DNA of 64,000 bases from Tabrizicola soli. Its GTDB lineage: Bacteria > Pseudomonadota > Alphaproteobacteria > Rhodobacterales > Rhodobacteraceae. The stretch's first letter is position 1. Each line of letters opens with the position of its first letter. The stretch lies in assembly GCF_015999335.1 (NCBI RefSeq), contig NZ_JAEACP010000011.1, forward strand, positions 1 to 64,000. The letters run 5' to 3'. Position numbers and translations under genes: made by a program. Positions 34,701 to 43,099 of the stretch are shown piece after piece. Below the pieces are notes generated by a model. That model saw only the letters and a list, made by a program, of their open reading frames with translations. It searched no databases and had not been told where the DNA came from.

Positions 34701-35242
34701 CATTCCTCCAGCACATCGGGCCGCGTCAGCAGGGCCTGGCGCACGGAATGCGCCATGTCCTCGACCGAAAGGTCGGGGGCGCCGTCCACCACCAGGTCGG
34801 CCTCGGCGTAAAGCGGCATCCGCGCCTCGTAAAGCTCGCGCAGCGTCTCGCGCGGGTTGGCCGTGCGCAGCAGGGGCCGCGTCGTCTTGTGCCGGACGCG
34901 CTGCCACAGAAGGTCGAGGTCGGCCCGCAGCCAGACCGACACGCCGACATCATGGATCATCCGCCGATTCGCGGCCGAGAGGAACGCCCCCCCGCCGGTG
35001 GACAGGATGCAGGGCGTGCCGCGCAGAAGGCGCGAGATCACCTCGGTCTCGCGGGCGCGGAAGAAGGGCTCGCCATCGCGCTCGAAGATCTCGGCGATGC
35101 TGCGGTTGGCGGCGCGGACGATCTCCTCGTCGGAATCGAGGAAGGGCACGCCCAGTTGCCGGGCCAGGGCCGTGCCGACGGCGGTCTTGCCCGCCCCCAT
35201 CATTCCCACCATTACCACTGTCTTGGCCAGTCGCACGATCAA
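34700..35242 (-). CDS. aroK: shikimate kinase
   Basis: A 180-residue kinase phosphorylating shikimate at the 3-position. P-loop MVGMMGAGKTAVG (about 11-23), shikimate-binding DSDEEIVRAA (about 36-45), ILSTGGGAF (about 79-87), and the lid arginine in RPLLRTANP. First gene of the aroK-aroB operon; its upstream gap of 183 bases faces the small membrane-protein gene and would hold divergent promoters. Confidence 0.96.
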   Translation of the reverse strand: MIVRLAKTVVMVGMMGAGKTAVGTALARQLGVPFLDSDEEIVRAANRSIAEIFERDGEPFFRARETEVISRLLRGTPCILSTGGGAFLSAANRRMIHDVGVSVWLRADLDLLWQRVRHKTTRPLLRTANPRETLRELYEARMPLYAEADLVVDGAPDLSVEDMAHSVRQALLTRPDVLEE

Positions 35243-35425
35243 ATCCCGTCAGGTCCCGGCCCGCCGGACATGAGCCGGGGACCGAAGGCAAATATTCCGC
35301 ACTCAATGGCGTGAAACCCGCGCGGATGCTATATAGATTGTCAAATCATCGCGCCCGCGTCATCGGGGGGCGTGGAAAAACAGTCGGCCGATCAACGGCT
35401 GACCGCGTCGAGGAAGGGCTGTGCC

Positions 35426-35560
35426 ATGGGTCGGATCATCAAGCTTGTCGTGATTCTGGTGATTTTCGGCTTCATCGGGTTGACGGGATTCGCCTATCTC
35501 GGCGACCTCACCCCGACGCAGACCGAGGTGAGGAAACCCGTGGTGCTGAATGCGGACTAG
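35426..35560 (+). CDS. small single-pass membrane protein
   Basis: A 44-residue protein MGRIIKLVVILVIFGFIGLTGFAYLGDLTPTQTE..., with one helix of about 20 residues and a short polar tail. ATG 35426 has AGGAAGG upstream; an ATG at 35372 would add an implausible hydrophilic head. Its stop overlaps the start of the next gene by 11 bases, so the two are probably translated together. It resembles small proteins found before the same large partner in related genomes, as far as I recall. Function unknown. Confidence 0.65.
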   Translation: MGRIIKLVVILVIFGFIGLTGFAYLGDLTPTQTEVRKPVVLNAD

Positions 35561-37109
35561 CGTGGTTCCGGCGGCTGTCGTCCTTGCGCTGGCCGCGCCC
35601 CTCGCGGCGCAGGATTCGCCGGGCGGCCCCCTGTCGGCGATCGACTGGCTGTCGCAATCGGTGGCCACCCCCGTGGCGGCGACGCCGGGCGTGGTGACCG
35701 GGATCGACGAGCCGCCGGTCGCAGCCCAGGGCAGCGCCCTGCCCCAGCCGGTGACGACCACGGCGCTGGACGGGCCGAACCCGGATGCGGTCGGGCTGAT
35801 CCCGACCGGCGTCTCGGGCCTGCCGCGCGACCTCTGGGGCGCGGGCCACACGCGCGAGATTGCCGAGCGTCTGGTCGCCCATGCCGATGACGCCCTGCCC
35901 GCGCTGCGCCAGCTGTTCCTGACCGTGCTTCTGGCCGAGGTGACGGCCCCGGCCGATTCCGGCGGCACGGGCGAGTTGTTGCAGGTGCGTATCGACAAGC
36001 TGCTGGCGCTCGGCGCGCTGGAGCAGGCGGCGGCGCTGATCGACGCGGCCGGGACCGGCACGCCCGAGCTTTTCCGCCGCGGCTTCGACGTGGCGCTGCT
36101 GACCGGGGCCGAGGACCGCGCCTGCGACCGGATGCAGGGCGCGCCGCATCTGGCGCCGACGGTTCCGGCGCGGATCTTCTGCCTTGCGCGCTCGGGCGAT
36201 TGGGACACGGCGGCGCTGACGCTGCATTCCTCGCAGGCCCTGGGCCAGATCAGCGCCGACCAGGCTGCCCTTCTGGGCCGCTTCCTGGACCCCGATCTTT
36301 TCGAGGGCGAGCCGGTGCCGCCCGCGCCAAGCCCGGTCACGCCCCTGGACTGGAAGATCTTCGAGGCCGTGGGCGAGCCGCTGCCGACCGAGGGCCTGCC
36401 GATCGCCTTCTCCTATGCCGAGATCGGCCCCCGTTCGGGCTGGAAGGCCCGGATCGAAGCGGCCGAGCGGCTGACCAGGGCGGGGACGATCCCGCCGAAC
36501 GTGATCCTCGGCCTTTACACCGAGGCCGATCCCGCCGCCTCCGGCGGGGTCTGGGACCGGGCCGAGGCTTTCCAGCGGTTCGAAGCCGCCCTCGCCTCGG
36601 GCGATGTCGAGCGCGTGGCCGCGGCCCTGCCCCCCGCCTGGCAGCGCATGGCCGAGGCCGAGCTCGAGGTGCCCTTCGCGGTCCTCTTCGGCCGCCAGCT
36701 CTCCGACCTGCCGCTGACCGGCGAGGCCGGGGCCATCGCCTTCCGCGTGGCGCTCCTGTCGCCCCAGGCCGAGGCCGTCGCCCGCCGCCACCAGCCTGCC
36801 GACGCGACCGAGGGCTTCCTGATGGGCCTCGCCACCGGCGAGCTGGACGGCCGCGTGCCGCCCGACAGCCTGGGCCGGGCGATCCTCTCCGCCTTCCGCG
36901 ACCCCGCTCCCTCCGCCGAGGCGCAGGCGCTTCTCGACGGCAACCGCAGGGGCGAGGCGATCATCCTGGCCATCGACGCCATCGCCCGCGGCGTGCAGGG
37001 CGACCTGCGCGGTGTCTCCGAAGGGCTGTCCACCCTGCGGCTTGCCGGGCTGGACAGCGTGGCGCGGCGCACGGCGCTGGAGCTGATGATCCTGGAACGG
37101 CGGGGCTGA
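35550..37109 (+). CDS. unassigned secreted alpha-helical protein
   Basis: A 519-residue protein with a clear signal peptide (MRTSVVPAAVVLALAAPLAAQ). An alanine/proline-rich linker of about 75 residues leads to a long alpha-helical domain of repeated A/L-rich helices (about 95-515), suggestive of a TPR-like solenoid though no repeat consensus is convincing. Two or three cysteines lie near 190-210. It is coupled at the 5' end to the small membrane protein and is three bases upstream of the XerD-type gene. Not recognised; the envelope location is the only firm statement. Confidence 0.7.
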   Translation: MRTSVVPAAVVLALAAPLAAQDSPGGPLSAIDWLSQSVATPVAATPGVVTGIDEPPVAAQGSALPQPVTTTALDGPNPDAVGLIPTGVSGLPRDLWGAGHTREIAERLVAHADDALPALRQLFLTVLLAEVTAPADSGGTGELLQVRIDKLLALGALEQAAALIDAAGTGTPELFRRGFDVALLTGAEDRACDRMQGAPHLAPTVPARIFCLARSGDWDTAALTLHSSQALGQISADQAALLGRFLDPDLFEGEPVPPAPSPVTPLDWKIFEAVGEPLPTEGLPIAFSYAEIGPRSGWKARIEAAERLTRAGTIPPNVILGLYTEADPAASGGVWDRAEAFQRFEAALASGDVERVAAALPPAWQRMAEAELEVPFAVLFGRQLSDLPLTGEAGAIAFRVALLSPQAEAVARRHQPADATEGFLMGLATGELDGRVPPDSLGRAILSAFRDPAPSAEAQALLDGNRRGEAIILAIDAIARGVQGDLRGVSEGLSTLRLAGLDSVARRTALELMILERRG

Positions 37110-37112
37110 GCC

Positions 37113-38051
37113 ATGCCCGCGCCCGAGGCGGAACGCTGGATCTCGACCTTCCTCGCCGCGCGGGCGGCGGAACTGGGGGCGGCGCGCAACACGCAACTGG
37201 CCTATGGCCGCGACCTCATCGACTTTGCCGGCTGGCTGGAGCGCCGGGACCTGGACTTCACCACGGCGGCGCGCGGATCGGTCGAGGATTACCTCGTCCA
37301 TTGCGACGCGCAGGGCCTGTCGAAAGCCACCCGCGCGCGGCGGCTGTCCTCGATCCGGCAGCTTTACCGTTTCGCGGTCGAGGAAGGCTGGCGCGCCGAC
37401 AACCCGGCGCTGCGGCTGACCGGGCCGGGCCGGGTGCAAGGCCTGCCGAAGACCCTGGGCGAGGCCGAGGTCACCCGCCTGATGGAGGCCGCCCGCACCC
37501 GCGCCCGCAATCCGGCGGACCGGCTGCGCGACACCGCTTTGTTCGAGCTTCTCTATGCCACCGGCCTGCGGGTCTCGGAACTGGTCGGCCTGCCGGTCGC
37601 GGCCGTGCGCGGCGATCCGCGGATGATCCTGGTCAAAGGCAAGGGCGGCAAGGAGCGGATGGTGCCGCTCTCCGCCCCCGCCCGGGCGGCGCTGGCCGGC
37701 TGGCTGGCCGAGCGCGACGCGGTGGAGGAGGCGGGCCGGAAGGCGGGCCGCCCGCCCTCGCGCCACCTCTTTCCCGGCGAGGGGCGCGACGGCCATCTGA
37801 CGCGGCAGTATTTCCACAGCCTGGTCAAGGACGTGGCGGTGCTGGCCGGGATCTCTCCGTCCCTGGTGACGCCGCATGTGCTGCGCCATGCCTTCGCCAC
37901 CCATCTTCTGGCCCATGGCGCCGACCTGCGGGTGATCCAGACCCTGCTCGGCCATGCCGATGTCGGCACGACCGAGATCTACACCCATGTCCTCGACGAC
38001 CGCCTGAAGGACCTCGTGCTGACGAAGCACCCCCTGGCCCGGAAGGGCTGA
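37113..38051 (+). CDS. xerD: XerC/XerD-type tyrosine recombinase
   Basis: A 312-residue recombinase for chromosome-dimer resolution at dif. N-terminal core-binding domain (residues 1-95), then the catalytic domain with Arg in ATGLRVSEL (about 150), Lys in VKGKGGKERMV, His-x-x-Arg in HVLRHAFATHLL, His in LLGHADVGTTEIYTHV, and the nucleophile Tyr in the last motif. Length and the TTEIYTHV ending fit XerD better than XerC. It follows the secreted protein gene by three bases and precedes the CorC-type gene by eight. Confidence 0.88.
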   Translation: MPAPEAERWISTFLAARAAELGAARNTQLAYGRDLIDFAGWLERRDLDFTTAARGSVEDYLVHCDAQGLSKATRARRLSSIRQLYRFAVEEGWRADNPALRLTGPGRVQGLPKTLGEAEVTRLMEAARTRARNPADRLRDTALFELLYATGLRVSELVGLPVAAVRGDPRMILVKGKGGKERMVPLSAPARAALAGWLAERDAVEEAGRKAGRPPSRHLFPGEGRDGHLTRQYFHSLVKDVAVLAGISPSLVTPHVLRHAFATHLLAHGADLRVIQTLLGHADVGTTEIYTHVLDDRLKDLVLTKHPLARKG

Positions 38052-38059
38052 GAGAGCCG

Positions 38060-38950
38060 ATGCCCAGCGATCCCGCCACCCCTGCCCCCGCAAGCCTCCT
38101 CCGCCGCGCCCTGAACCGGATCCTGCGGCTTTTCCACCTGCTGCCCGACCACGAGACCGCGATGGAGGCGCTGCGCGACGACATCGCCGGGGCCATCGCG
38201 CTCGGCCATTCCGAGGGCGCGGTGGAGAAGGCCGACCGCGACCGGCTCCTCGGCGCGCTGGACCTCGGCCACCGCACGGTGGACGAGATCATGCGCCACC
38301 GCCGCCAGATCGAGATGATCGACGCCGACCTCCCCCCGCGCGAGCTGATCACCCGCGTCCTCGCGTCGCCCTATACCCGCCTGCCGGTCTATCGCGGCAG
38401 CGACGAGAACATCCTGGGCGTGATCCATGCCAAGGACCTGCTGCGCGAGGTGGACCGGCTGGTGCGGGGCGAGGATACCCAGGGCATCGACGGCCTGGAC
38501 ATCGTGAAGGTCGCGATGAAGCCCTATTTCATCCCCGAGACCACGGCGCTGGACGAACAGATGCGCGAATTCCTTGCCCGGCGCACCCATTTCGCGCTGG
38601 TGGTCGACGAATACGGCGCGCTGCAGGGGCTGATCACGCTCGAGGACATCCTCGAGGAGATCGTCGGCGAGATCACCGACGAATTCGACGTGGTGAAGAA
38701 GGACGAGGGCCTGACCCAGGCGGAGGACGGCGACTGGCTGGTCGATGGCGCGATGACGATCCGCGACCTGAACCGGGCGACCGACTGGGGCCTGCCGGAC
38801 GACGAGGCGAACACGGTGGCGGGCCTCGTCATCCACGAGGCGCAGATGATCCCGGCCGAGGGCCAGGTCTTCGGCTTCCACGGCTTCCGCTTCGAGGTCG
38901 TGGCCCGGCGCGAGAACCGGATCACCCGGCTGAAGCTGCGCCGCCTCTGA
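38060..38950 (+). CDS. CorC/TlyC-type CBS-pair protein
   Basis: A 296-residue protein. N-terminal helical region (1-65), CBS pair (about 75-200, VDEIMRHRRQIEMIDAD and FALVVDEYGALQGLITLEDILEEIVGEI), and a C-terminal CorC/HlyC domain ending RLKLRRL. The DUF21 membrane domain of full CorC/CNNM proteins is absent, as in E. coli CorC. Roles in magnesium/cobalt efflux are proposed for the family; the hemolysin name is historical. ATG 38060 is chosen as the first start after xerD. Its 3' end overlaps the convergent flavodoxin gene by 29 bases. Confidence 0.85.
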   Translation: MPSDPATPAPASLLRRALNRILRLFHLLPDHETAMEALRDDIAGAIALGHSEGAVEKADRDRLLGALDLGHRTVDEIMRHRRQIEMIDADLPPRELITRVLASPYTRLPVYRGSDENILGVIHAKDLLREVDRLVRGEDTQGIDGLDIVKVAMKPYFIPETTALDEQMREFLARRTHFALVVDEYGALQGLITLEDILEEIVGEITDEFDVVKKDEGLTQAEDGDWLVDGAMTIRDLNRATDWGLPDDEANTVAGLVIHEAQMIPAEGQVFGFHGFRFEVVARRENRITRLKLRRL

Positions 38951-39476
38951 TCCCGGCCGTCCAGCCATCCAGCACCAGGGCCAGCGCGGCCCAGTCGGTG
39001 TATTCCCTGTCCCTGCCGGGCTCGACCGCCTGGCCCTTCCGCCCGGCGATCCACCGCATCGCCCAGGCGCGGAAGAAGTCGTATTCCGAAAAGCGGAAGG
39101 CCCCCGCGACATGCTCGGTCCGGCCGGGAGTCCAGCCGGTCTGGTCCTCGAACGCCTTCAGGCAGTCGCGCAGGCCGGTCCAGTCCTCGGGATCCCCGCC
39201 CGCGGCCGACAGCGAGACGGCAAGGAACAGCGTCGGCATCGCCGCCAGCGCGGGCCGGGCCCCGGTCACGAAGCGGACCAGCGCCTTCTGGTAGCCGCCC
39301 GCGTGCAGCGAACCCGCCAGGATCGCGCCGTCGAAGCGGGAAAGGTCCAGCCCCTCGGCATCCTCCACGCACAGAAGTTCGACCGCATGGCCCTGCCCGG
39401 CCAGCCGGTCGGCGGCAAAGCGGGCGATCTTGCGGGTCTGGCCGTCGGTGGTGGCATAGGCGATCAAAAGCATCAT
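38922..39476 (-). CDS. flavodoxin-like protein, HemG-type
   Basis: A 184-residue flavodoxin-fold protein. FMN phosphate loop LIAYATTDGQTRKIARF (about 4-20), isoalloxazine loop GSLHAGGYQKAL (about 55-66), and a later EYDFFRAWAMRWIAGRKG stretch as in the menaquinone-dependent protoporphyrinogen oxidase HemG. HemG would oxidise protoporphyrinogen IX in haem synthesis, but general flavodoxin reductases look alike, so the substrate is inference. It overlaps the CorC-type gene tail-to-tail and lies 15 bases downstream of the amidotransferase-like gene. Confidence 0.75.
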   Translation of the reverse strand: MMLLIAYATTDGQTRKIARFAADRLAGQGHAVELLCVEDAEGLDLSRFDGAILAGSLHAGGYQKALVRFVTGARPALAAMPTLFLAVSLSAAGGDPEDWTGLRDCLKAFEDQTGWTPGRTEHVAGAFRFSEYDFFRAWAMRWIAGRKGQAVEPGRDREYTDWAALALVLDGWTAGIRGGAASAG

Positions 39477-39491
39477 CGGCGTCCTGCCGGA

Positions 39492-40280
39492 TCAGGCGTG
39501 CTGGCGCTGGCGCGCCGCCGCCCAGTCGGCTGCGGCCTTGCCGAAGGCCTGGAACAGCGGCCGCGACACCGGATCGCTTTCCGCATTCCACTCCGGATGC
39601 CACTGGACCGACAGCGTGAAGCCCAGCGCATCCTTGACGTAGATCGCCTCGGGCGTGCCGTCCGGGGCCTGGCCGTCGATCACCACGCGCGGCGCGGGCC
39701 GGGCGATCCCCTGGCCGTGCAGCGTGTTCGTCATCACCTCGCGCGCGCCCATCAGCCGGTGGAAGATCCCGCCCTCGGTGAAGCTGACCGGATGGCGCAG
39801 CGCGAACTGCTCCTCGATGGTGCCGTCGGGCGGCATCCGATGGTTCATCCGGCCCGGCAGGTCGCGGATCTCGGGGTAAAGCGTGCCGCCCAGGGCGACG
39901 TTGACCTCCTGGAACCCGCGGCAGATGCCGAGGAAGGGCTGGCCCCGCTCGACGCAGGCGCGGATCAGGGGCAGCGTGATCGCGTCGCGGCTGCGGTCGA
40001 AGGCGCCATGCGCGGGCGTCTCCGCCTCGCCATATTCGCTGGGGTGGACGTTGGGGCGGCCCCCGGTCAGCAGGAAGGCGTCGCACAGCTCCAGCAACTC
40101 GCCCACGCAGACATAGCGTGGGTCCGAAGGCACGATCAGCGGCAGGCAGCCCGCGACCTCGGCCACGGCCGAGGAGTTCATCGTGCCGCCCGAATGCACC
40201 GGATAGCTGTCGTTGATCAGGTAGCTGTTGCCGATGATGCCCACCACCGGGCGACGGCCATGGTTGCAGAGGCTGGTCAC
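39492..40280 (-). CDS. gamma-glutamyl hydrolase-like class I amidotransferase (peptidase C26)
   Basis: A 262-residue PuuD-like hydrolase that would cleave gamma-glutamyl amides such as gamma-glutamyl-GABA. Nucleophile elbow LGICRGFQEVNVALGG (about residue 115), catalytic pair in VQWHPEWNAE, and the N-terminal PVVGIIGNSYLIND. The start is GTG 40280 with AAGGGTGAAG upstream; the longer frame to 40382 has no similarity. No other polyamine-degradation gene is adjacent, although a PotABC-like transporter occurs 25 kb away. Confidence 0.85.
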   Translation of the reverse strand: MTSLCNHGRRPVVGIIGNSYLINDSYPVHSGGTMNSSAVAEVAGCLPLIVPSDPRYVCVGELLELCDAFLLTGGRPNVHPSEYGEAETPAHGAFDRSRDAITLPLIRACVERGQPFLGICRGFQEVNVALGGTLYPEIRDLPGRMNHRMPPDGTIEEQFALRHPVSFTEGGIFHRLMGAREVMTNTLHGQGIARPAPRVVIDGQAPDGTPEAIYVKDALGFTLSVQWHPEWNAESDPVSRPLFQAFGKAAADWAAARQRQHA

Positions 40281-40409
40281 GTCTTCACCCTTTCCCTGCC
40301 GCACAACATAGCCCCGGCAATGGCCGCGGCAAAGCCCGTCCAGCCGGTCCTGCCGCACAGAAGCCCGGCCGCCGCCGCACAATCCGCCCCCGACGAGGCA
40401 AGCACAAGC

Positions 40410-40437
40410 GTAGGGTGGGCAGTATTGCCCACCTTAC
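40410..40437. repeat. GTAGGGTGGGC palindrome, copy
   Basis: An imperfect palindrome GTAGGGTGGGCAGTATTGCC..., with arms GGTGGGCA/TGCCCACC, in the gap between the glpR stop and the amidotransferase start. It is nearly identical to 63372-63395 and related to 19241-19263. Confidence 0.75.
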
Positions 40438-40452
40438 CCCTGCGCCCCGGTC

Positions 40453-41217
40453 TCATCCCCCGGCCACCACGACGCCGGTCCCCCATTCCGCACATTTCCG
40501 CGCCAGCTCCTGCGGCAGGGCCCGGTCGGTGAACAGCACCGTGACCTCGGCCAGGGAGGCCAGCCGCGCCGGGGCCGAACGGTCCAGCTTGGAATGGTCG
40601 CAGACCAGGAACACCTTGCGCGCCTGCCGGATGATGGCCTTCGAGACCCTGACCTCGGCCAGGTCGAAATCCAGAAGGTCGCCGTCCCGGTCCAGCGCCG
40701 AGGCCCCGATCACCGCGATATCGACCTTGAACTGCTCGAAGAACTGCGTGGTCAGTTCCCCGACCAGCCCGCCGTCCGACCGGCGCAGCGCGCCGCCCGC
40801 CACCATGATCTCGCAGCCCGGATTGGCGGCCAGGATATTGGCCACGTTCATGTTGTTGGTCACCACCGTGATGTTGCGGTGCGTCAGAAGCTCCTGCGCC
40901 ACCGCCTCGGTGGTGGTGCCGAGGTTCATGATCAGCGAGGAATTCTCGGGGATCGCCGCCGCGCAGGCCCGCGCGATGGCGGCCTTGGCGTCCGCGTTCA
41001 TCCGGCGGCGCTGTTCATAACCCAAGTTCGCCACCCCGATCCGCGGCATCGCGCCGCCATGCACCCGGTCGAGATGGCCGAGGTCGGCCAGTTCCGACAG
41101 GTCGCGGCGGATGGTCTGCAGCGTGACGTCGAACCTCTGCGCCAGGTCCTCGACCATCACCCGCCCCTCGGAACGGGCGATCTCCATGATCGCGACCTGA
41201 CGGAAGCTCAGCGCCAC
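40453..41217 (-). CDS. glpR: GlpR-type DeoR-family repressor
   Basis: A 254-residue regulator with the DeoR helix-turn-helix (SFRQVAIMEIARSEGRVMVEDLAQRFDVTLQTIRRDLSEL, 4-42) and a sugar-phosphate-binding domain (NLGTTTEAVAQEL, VAGGALRRSDGGLVG, LVCDHSKLDR). Its position, divergent from glpD of a complete glycerol operon, identifies it as the likely glycerol-3-phosphate responsive repressor. Candidate operators with TTCG/CGAA arms lie in the 277-base gap. Confidence 0.9.
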   Translation of the reverse strand: MALSFRQVAIMEIARSEGRVMVEDLAQRFDVTLQTIRRDLSELADLGHLDRVHGGAMPRIGVANLGYEQRRRMNADAKAAIARACAAAIPENSSLIMNLGTTTEAVAQELLTHRNITVVTNNMNVANILAANPGCEIMVAGGALRRSDGGLVGELTTQFFEQFKVDIAVIGASALDRDGDLLDFDLAEVRVSKAIIRQARKVFLVCDHSKLDRSAPARLASLAEVTVLFTDRALPQELARKCAEWGTGVVVAGG

Positions 41218-41400
41218 GGGCGATTTTCCTTTTCCTTCCTGCCTGCGCGCCGAGTTTCCCCAACGCGGCCGGCCGGATCAAGAGCGAAACGTCTCTGCAA
41301 GTGCAAGGCGTATCGCGCCGCGGTGCAGCGCGATTTTGCGCGCATTCTGGCAAATATCCCGAAAACCTCCGGAAAATACGGTCACGAAACGCCCGTAATG

Positions 41401-41431
41401 TTCGCTTTATCTCAATTCGCGCATAAACGAA
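41401..41431. promoter_or_regulatory. candidate GlpR operator upstream of glpD
   Basis: TTCGCTTTAT (41401-41410) and ATAAACGAA (41423-41431) are inverted, with a further TTCG at 41416-41419. TTCG half-sites are typical of GlpR/DeoR operators. A possible -35 TTGACC follows at 41442-41447. Confidence 0.5.
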
Positions 41432-41494
41432 AAAATCCGGATTGACCTTTCGGCGCGAACGCCCCACCCTCTCGCCACCAGGGGGGAATCCGGC

Positions 41495-43090
41495 GTGACA
41501 GCGAAGACCAGGCCCGAGGTGGCCGACCTCTTCATCATCGGCGGCGGGATCAACGGCTGCGGCATTGCCCGCGACGCCGCCGGGCGGGGCCTGTCGGTGG
41601 TGCTGGCCGAACAGGGCGACCTCGCGCAGGCGACCTCCTCGGCCTCGACCAAGCTCTTTCACGGCGGGCTGCGCTATCTGGAGTATTTCGAGTTCCGCCT
41701 CGTGCGCGAGGCGCTGGCCGAACGCGAGACGCTCCTGGTCGCCATGCCGCATATCTCCTGGCCGATGCGCTTCGTGCTGCCCTGGCATCCCGGCATGCGC
41801 TTCGAGGGCGACACGCCCACCGGCCGGCTTTTGTCCCGCGTGATGCCCTGGATGCGCGGCCGCCGTCCGGCCTGGCTGATCCGGCTGGGCCTTTTCCTCT
41901 ACGACACGCTCGGCGGCCGCAGGATCCTGCCCGCGACCCGCACGCTGGACCTGACCCGCGACCCGGCCGGGCGTCCCTTGCAGGACCGTTTCCACAAGGC
42001 CTGGGAATATTCCGACTGCTGGGTCGACGATTCCAGGCTCGTCTCGCTGAACGCCCGCGACGCCGCCCGGCGCGGCGCCAGGGTGCTGACGCGGACCCGC
42101 GTCACCTCGGCCACCCGCACGGACGGGCTGTGGGAGGTCGAGACCGAGGGCCCCGACGGCCCGCGCCGCCACCGCGCCCGGGCGCTGGTCAACGCCGGCG
42201 GCCCCTGGGTCGAGGATGTGATCCGCAACGTGGCCCGGCTCGACCTGAACGAGGGCGTGCGGCTGGTCCGCGGCTCGCATGTCGTCACCCGGAAACTCTA
42301 CGACCACGACCGCTGCTACTTCTTCCAGGGCACCGATGGCCGCATCATCTTCACCATCCCCTACGAGCAGGATTTCACCCTGATCGGCACCACCGACAAG
42401 GACCACGAGGGCGCGCCGGGAGACGCCCGCTGCAGCGACGAGGAGCGCGATTACCTGCTGGCCTTCGCCTCGCAATATTTCGCCAGGCCGGTGACGCAGG
42501 CGGATGTGGTCTGGACCTATTCCGGGGTGCGTCCGCTCTACAACGACGGGGCCAAGTCCGCCACGGCGGCGACGCGGGACTATGTGCTGAAGCTGGACCG
42601 GGAGGGCGCGCCGCTTCTGAACGTGTTCGGCGGCAAGATCACCACCTACCGCCGCCTCGCCGAAGGCGCGATGGAGAGGCTTGCGCCCTTCTTTCCGCAG
42701 GCGACCGGCCCCTGGACCGCCCGCGTCCCCCTGCCCGGCGGCGACTTTCCGCATGACGGGGTGGCCGCCCTTACCGGCCGGTTGCAGGGCCGTTTTCCCT
42801 TCCTCACCGACTACTGGGCCGCCCGCCTGATCCGCGCCTATGGCACCGAGGCCGAGGCGCTCCTGGGCGGCGCCCGCCGGCCCGCCGACCTTGGCCGCGA
42901 CTTCGGCGCGACCCTGACCGAGGCCGAGGTGCGCTGGCTGATGGACCATGAATTCGCCCGCGCCGCCGCCGATGTGGTCTGGCGGCGCACCAAGCTGGGG
43001 CTGCGGATGAGCCCGGAACAGATCGACGCGCTGGACGCCTTCATGTCCGGCGCCACGGGCCTTGGGGCAGCCTGCCCCGAGGCCGGATAG
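41495..43090 (+). CDS. glpD: aerobic glycerol-3-phosphate dehydrogenase
   Basis: A 531-residue FAD enzyme oxidising glycerol-3-phosphate to dihydroxyacetone phosphate at the inner membrane and feeding quinone. N-terminal FAD fold VADLFIIGGGINGCGIARDAAGRG, then SSASTKLFHGGLRYLEYFEF, and the C-terminal helical domain. Start GTG 41495 lies eight bases after GGGGGGAA. First gene of the glpDSTPQUVK operon and divergent from glpR. Confidence 0.96.
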   Translation: MTAKTRPEVADLFIIGGGINGCGIARDAAGRGLSVVLAEQGDLAQATSSASTKLFHGGLRYLEYFEFRLVREALAERETLLVAMPHISWPMRFVLPWHPGMRFEGDTPTGRLLSRVMPWMRGRRPAWLIRLGLFLYDTLGGRRILPATRTLDLTRDPAGRPLQDRFHKAWEYSDCWVDDSRLVSLNARDAARRGARVLTRTRVTSATRTDGLWEVETEGPDGPRRHRARALVNAGGPWVEDVIRNVARLDLNEGVRLVRGSHVVTRKLYDHDRCYFFQGTDGRIIFTIPYEQDFTLIGTTDKDHEGAPGDARCSDEERDYLLAFASQYFARPVTQADVVWTYSGVRPLYNDGAKSATAATRDYVLKLDREGAPLLNVFGGKITTYRRLAEGAMERLAPFFPQATGPWTARVPLPGGDFPHDGVAALTGRLQGRFPFLTDYWAARLIRAYGTEAEALLGGARRPADLGRDFGATLTEAEVRWLMDHEFARAAADVVWRRTKLGLRMSPEQIDALDAFMSGATGLGAACPEAG

Positions 43091-43099
43091 GGGGACGGA

